Shown in pieces: positions 5,328-7,153 of a DNA stretch of 7,153 bases (positions within the stretch are counted from its first letter, which is position 1; the number at the start of each line of letters is the position of its first letter). The DNA is from JANXQE01 sp035294005. Lineage in GTDB: Bacteria > Verrucomicrobiota > Verrucomicrobiia > Limisphaerales > UBA8199. The notes below the pieces were generated by a model. That model was not told the DNA's origin. It made no database searches and worked only from the letters and a program-made list of their open reading frames with translations. The stretch spans positions 1 to 7,153 of the forward strand of contig DATGLT010000135.1 of the NCBI GenBank assembly GCA_035294005.1, in the 5' to 3' direction. The position numbers were made by a program, and so were the translations under genes.

Positions 5328-6443
5328 ATGTCAAGGTCAAGAGCCTGGTTCCTGGGAGTTTTCTCGATTGCGGCAGCGTGGACCCTTTCTGGTTGCCGCA
5401 CCGATACCACAGGCGCCAGTAGCAGCTGGGTGAGCCGGTGGAAAGCCGCCAACCCGGTTTGGCGCGGGATTCATGTCATGGTGCAGAATTCGAAGCAGGC
5501 GGACGACCTGGCTGGCATTTTCCCCAGGCTCGCCAGCAACGGGGTCAACATTGTGATAGCCGAGGTCAACTACTCGTACGAATTTCAATCGCACCCGGAA
5601 GTGCGCGGCAGCGGGTTTGTTACCCGTGCCCAGGCCAGGCAGCTGACGGCCGCAGCGCATGCGTGTGGAATCCGCCTGGTTCCACAACTCAACTGCCTGG
5701 GGCACCAGTCCTGGAGCAAAACAACCCTGCCCCTGCTGGCGAAACACCCCGAATTTGACGAGACCCCGGGGCAGTATCCTGAAAACAAGGGGATATATTG
5801 CCGGAGCTGGTGTCCGCAAAACCCGGAGGTCAACCCATTTGTCTTTGGCCTGATTGACGACATGGTCGATGGTTTTGAGGCCGACGCATTTCATGTCGGG
5901 ATGGACGAGGTGTTTCTCATCGCTTCAGAACATTGTCCGCGGTGCAAAGGTGGCGACCCGGCAAAACTTTTTGCTGAAGCCGCGAACTCTTTGCACCGGC
6001 ACATCGTGACGGACAGGAAACTGGAGATGTTCATGTGGGGGGACCGGCTTCTGGATGCCGATGCGTTGAGGTTTTCGGAATGGGAAGCTTCGAAAAACGG
6101 CACGCAAAGGGCCGCGGACCTCATCGCGAAGGACATTATTGTGTGCGATTGGCACTACGAAAAGCGGGCTGAGTATCCGTCCGTGCCTTTTCTTGCCGGC
6201 AAAGGGTTCAAGGTTTGGCCTTCCGGCTGGCAGCCGCTGGAAGCAGCCCAGGCTTTTAGCAGCTATGCGGCCGCCCAAAAGAACCCGGCGGTCCTGGGAT
6301 ACCTATGCACGACTTGGGGCAAGGTCAAAATCAAAGAGGCCGCAGATTGGCCTTGCCTGGTGGAGCCACTGAAGGAGTGGCGCAGCGGCATTCGACAGAA
6401 CGCCGCACATCGCAACCGCGATCTACTCACGGTCCGGAATTGA
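5328..6443 (+). CDS. GH20-like (beta-N-acetylhexosaminidase-type) lipoprotein
   Basis: The 371-residue protein has a lipoprotein signal: a basic start (MSRSRAW), a hydrophobic core and lipobox TLSGC with Cys23 as the lipidated residue, so it should be anchored in a membrane facing the periplasm or outside. The rest resembles a glycoside hydrolase family 20 TIM barrel: a strand ending VPQLNCLGHQSW (118-129), YCRSWCP (157-163), AFHVGMDE (187-194) with Asp193-Glu194 in the place of the GH20 catalytic Asp-Glu pair, MWGDRLLD (236-243), and tryptophans at 297 and 330 (CTTWGK) that could line a sugar site. Known GH20 enzymes remove terminal N-acetylhexosamine by substrate-assisted catalysis; the substrate here is not known. 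It lacks room for the usual N-terminal GH20b domain and has Met192 where HxGGDE has Gly. The ATG at 5328 is chosen because it gives a proper signal peptide; the frame is open to a TTG at 5298. No clear ribosome site is visible. Confidence 0.82.
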   Translation: MSRSRAWFLGVFSIAAAWTLSGCRTDTTGASSSWVSRWKAANPVWRGIHVMVQNSKQADDLAGIFPRLASNGVNIVIAEVNYSYEFQSHPEVRGSGFVTRAQARQLTAAAHACGIRLVPQLNCLGHQSWSKTTLPLLAKHPEFDETPGQYPENKGIYCRSWCPQNPEVNPFVFGLIDDMVDGFEADAFHVGMDEVFLIASEHCPRCKGGDPAKLFAEAANSLHRHIVTDRKLEMFMWGDRLLDADALRFSEWEASKNGTQRAADLIAKDIIVCDWHYEKRAEYPSVPFLAGKGFKVWPSGWQPLEAAQAFSSYAAAQKNPAVLGYLCTTWGKVKIKEAADWPCLVEPLKEWRSGIRQNAAHRNRDLLTVRN

Positions 6444-6620
6444 GATTGGGAGTATTTGCAATGCGAGCGGGCCGGGCTGGGAGTCGTTTGCGGCGGCCAA
6501 TTACCAGGGGAAAATTCTCAAAGCATCAATTCTCACCGTTTCAATGACGATCGAAATTCCGCTTTTATCCTTGGCGTTTGACTATAAAGTTCTGTCTCGT
6601 TTCGTTTTGATGTCGAGCTT

Positions 6621-7153
6621 ATGAAAGAAATTGTCCCGGCGCCTCCGCCGGTGGTGCGCAACGATGTTGAGGCTGTGCAAAAGCTATTCCAGCAGCACGT
6701 CGTGCCGAGCTACGGCCGGTTTGAGATCGTGCTCAGCCACGGCTCGGGTAGTTACGTCTATGACATCACCGGGAAACGGTACCTGGATCTCGGCGGCGGG
6801 ATTGCGGTCAGCGCGCTTGGGCACGCCCATCCGGCCATTACTGAGGCGCTGGTGGAACAGTCTCGAAAACTGATTCACACCTCGAATTTTTATTTTCATG
6901 AACCCCAAGGCCGCCTTGCGCAGGCGTTGACCGGCCATATCGGGCAGGGCAAATGTTTTTTCTGCAATAGCGGAGGCGAGGCGAACGAGGGATTGTTCAA
7001 GCTCGCCCGCAAATTCGGCCACGATGAGGGCCGCTTTGAAGTCATCACCACAATTAATTCATTTCACGGGCGCACACTGGCCGGCATTTCAGCCACCGGC
7101 CAGGACAAAGTCAAAAAAGGCTTCGAACCCATGGTGCCCGGCTTTCGACAGGT
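6621..7153 (+). CDS. argD: acetylornithine/ornithine-type aminotransferase, class III PLP enzyme (partial, runs off the window)
   Basis: The first 177 codons of a class III aminotransferase are present, against about 400 in a full ArgD. ArgD uses glutamate to aminate N-acetylglutamate semialdehyde to N-acetylornithine in cytoplasmic arginine synthesis. Visible family features are YGRFEIVLSHGSG (31-43), YLDLGGGIAVSALGHAHP (54-71), NSGGEANEGLFKLAR (116-130), which forms the PLP phosphate loop, and SFHGRT (147-152). The PLP lysine is beyond the window. NSGGEANE, where NSGAEANE is commoner, and the partial length leave 4-aminobutyrate or ornithine aminotransferase possible. The ATG at 6621 has only a weak GAG three bases upstream. 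TATAAA at 6583-6588 resembles a -10 box, but no good -35 accompanies it. A small open frame (6544-6624) ends in an ATGA overlap with this start. Confidence 0.82.
   Translation, partial: MKEIVPAPPPVVRNDVEAVQKLFQQHVVPSYGRFEIVLSHGSGSYVYDITGKRYLDLGGGIAVSALGHAHPAITEALVEQSRKLIHTSNFYFHEPQGRLAQALTGHIGQGKCFFCNSGGEANEGLFKLARKFGHDEGRFEVITTINSFHGRTLAGISATGQDKVKKGFEPMVPGFRQ

Noticed and set aside
6373..6543. Plus-strand frame overlapping the end of the GH20-like gene, as a frameshifted continuation of it
   Set aside because: The 371-residue frame already ends naturally after the last barrel motif, and the alternative frame shows no GH20-like motif.

Overview
The window looks like a chromosomal segment of a Verrucomicrobiota bacterium, probably related to the Pedosphaera/Limisphaera group. 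This is inferred from gene content: two pseudopilin-like proteins with the GFTLIELLVVIAIIAIL N-terminus, a FKCPAD/YHCPAD cysteine motif, a DEHPDSIND motif and a C-terminal H-X9-DG signature; a HEAT-repeat membrane protein with a GKSLYEW segment; and a GH20-like lipoprotein with YCRSWCP and HVGMDE motifs. No database search was possible.

Layout from left to right: tRNA-Tyr(GTA) on the minus strand (83-168), with four tandem heptamers just 5' of it; ffh, the SRP GTPase, on the plus strand (331-1674); a strong hairpin terminator (1835-1856) between ffh and a convergent gene; pseudopilin 1 on the minus strand (1886-2785); a divergent membrane-anchored HEAT-repeat protein on the plus strand (3121-3879); pseudopilin 2 on the minus strand (4112-5074), broken by one in-frame amber codon at 4286-4288; a divergent GH20-like lipoprotein on the plus strand (5328-6443); and the first 177 codons of an acetylornithine-type aminotransferase (argD-like) on the plus strand from 6621 to the window end. 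No stretch longer than 300 bases lacks a gene, and there is no rRNA, insertion sequence or CRISPR array.

The most notable structure is an upstream cassette shared by the two pseudopilin genes, whose mature proteins have diverged widely. In both copies it contains, in order, a 20-base box (19/20 identical), a perfect TTGACA -35 with a 17-base spacer to CATGAT, a near-identical GC-rich 5' leader, an ATGAAA start, and 25 identical bases encoding part of the prepilin leader peptide. This DNA is better conserved than the N-methylation helix that follows it, so the promoter, leader RNA or leader DNA may be under its own selection or may be copied between genes. It also sets the start codons: the longer open frames begin inside the -35 element.

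ftsY, other type II/IV secretion genes and other arginine genes are not in view. ffh, tRNA-Tyr and argD are housekeeping. The pseudopilins, HEAT protein and GH20-like lipoprotein look like lineage-specific envelope or secretion functions, and nothing visible shows that they act together.
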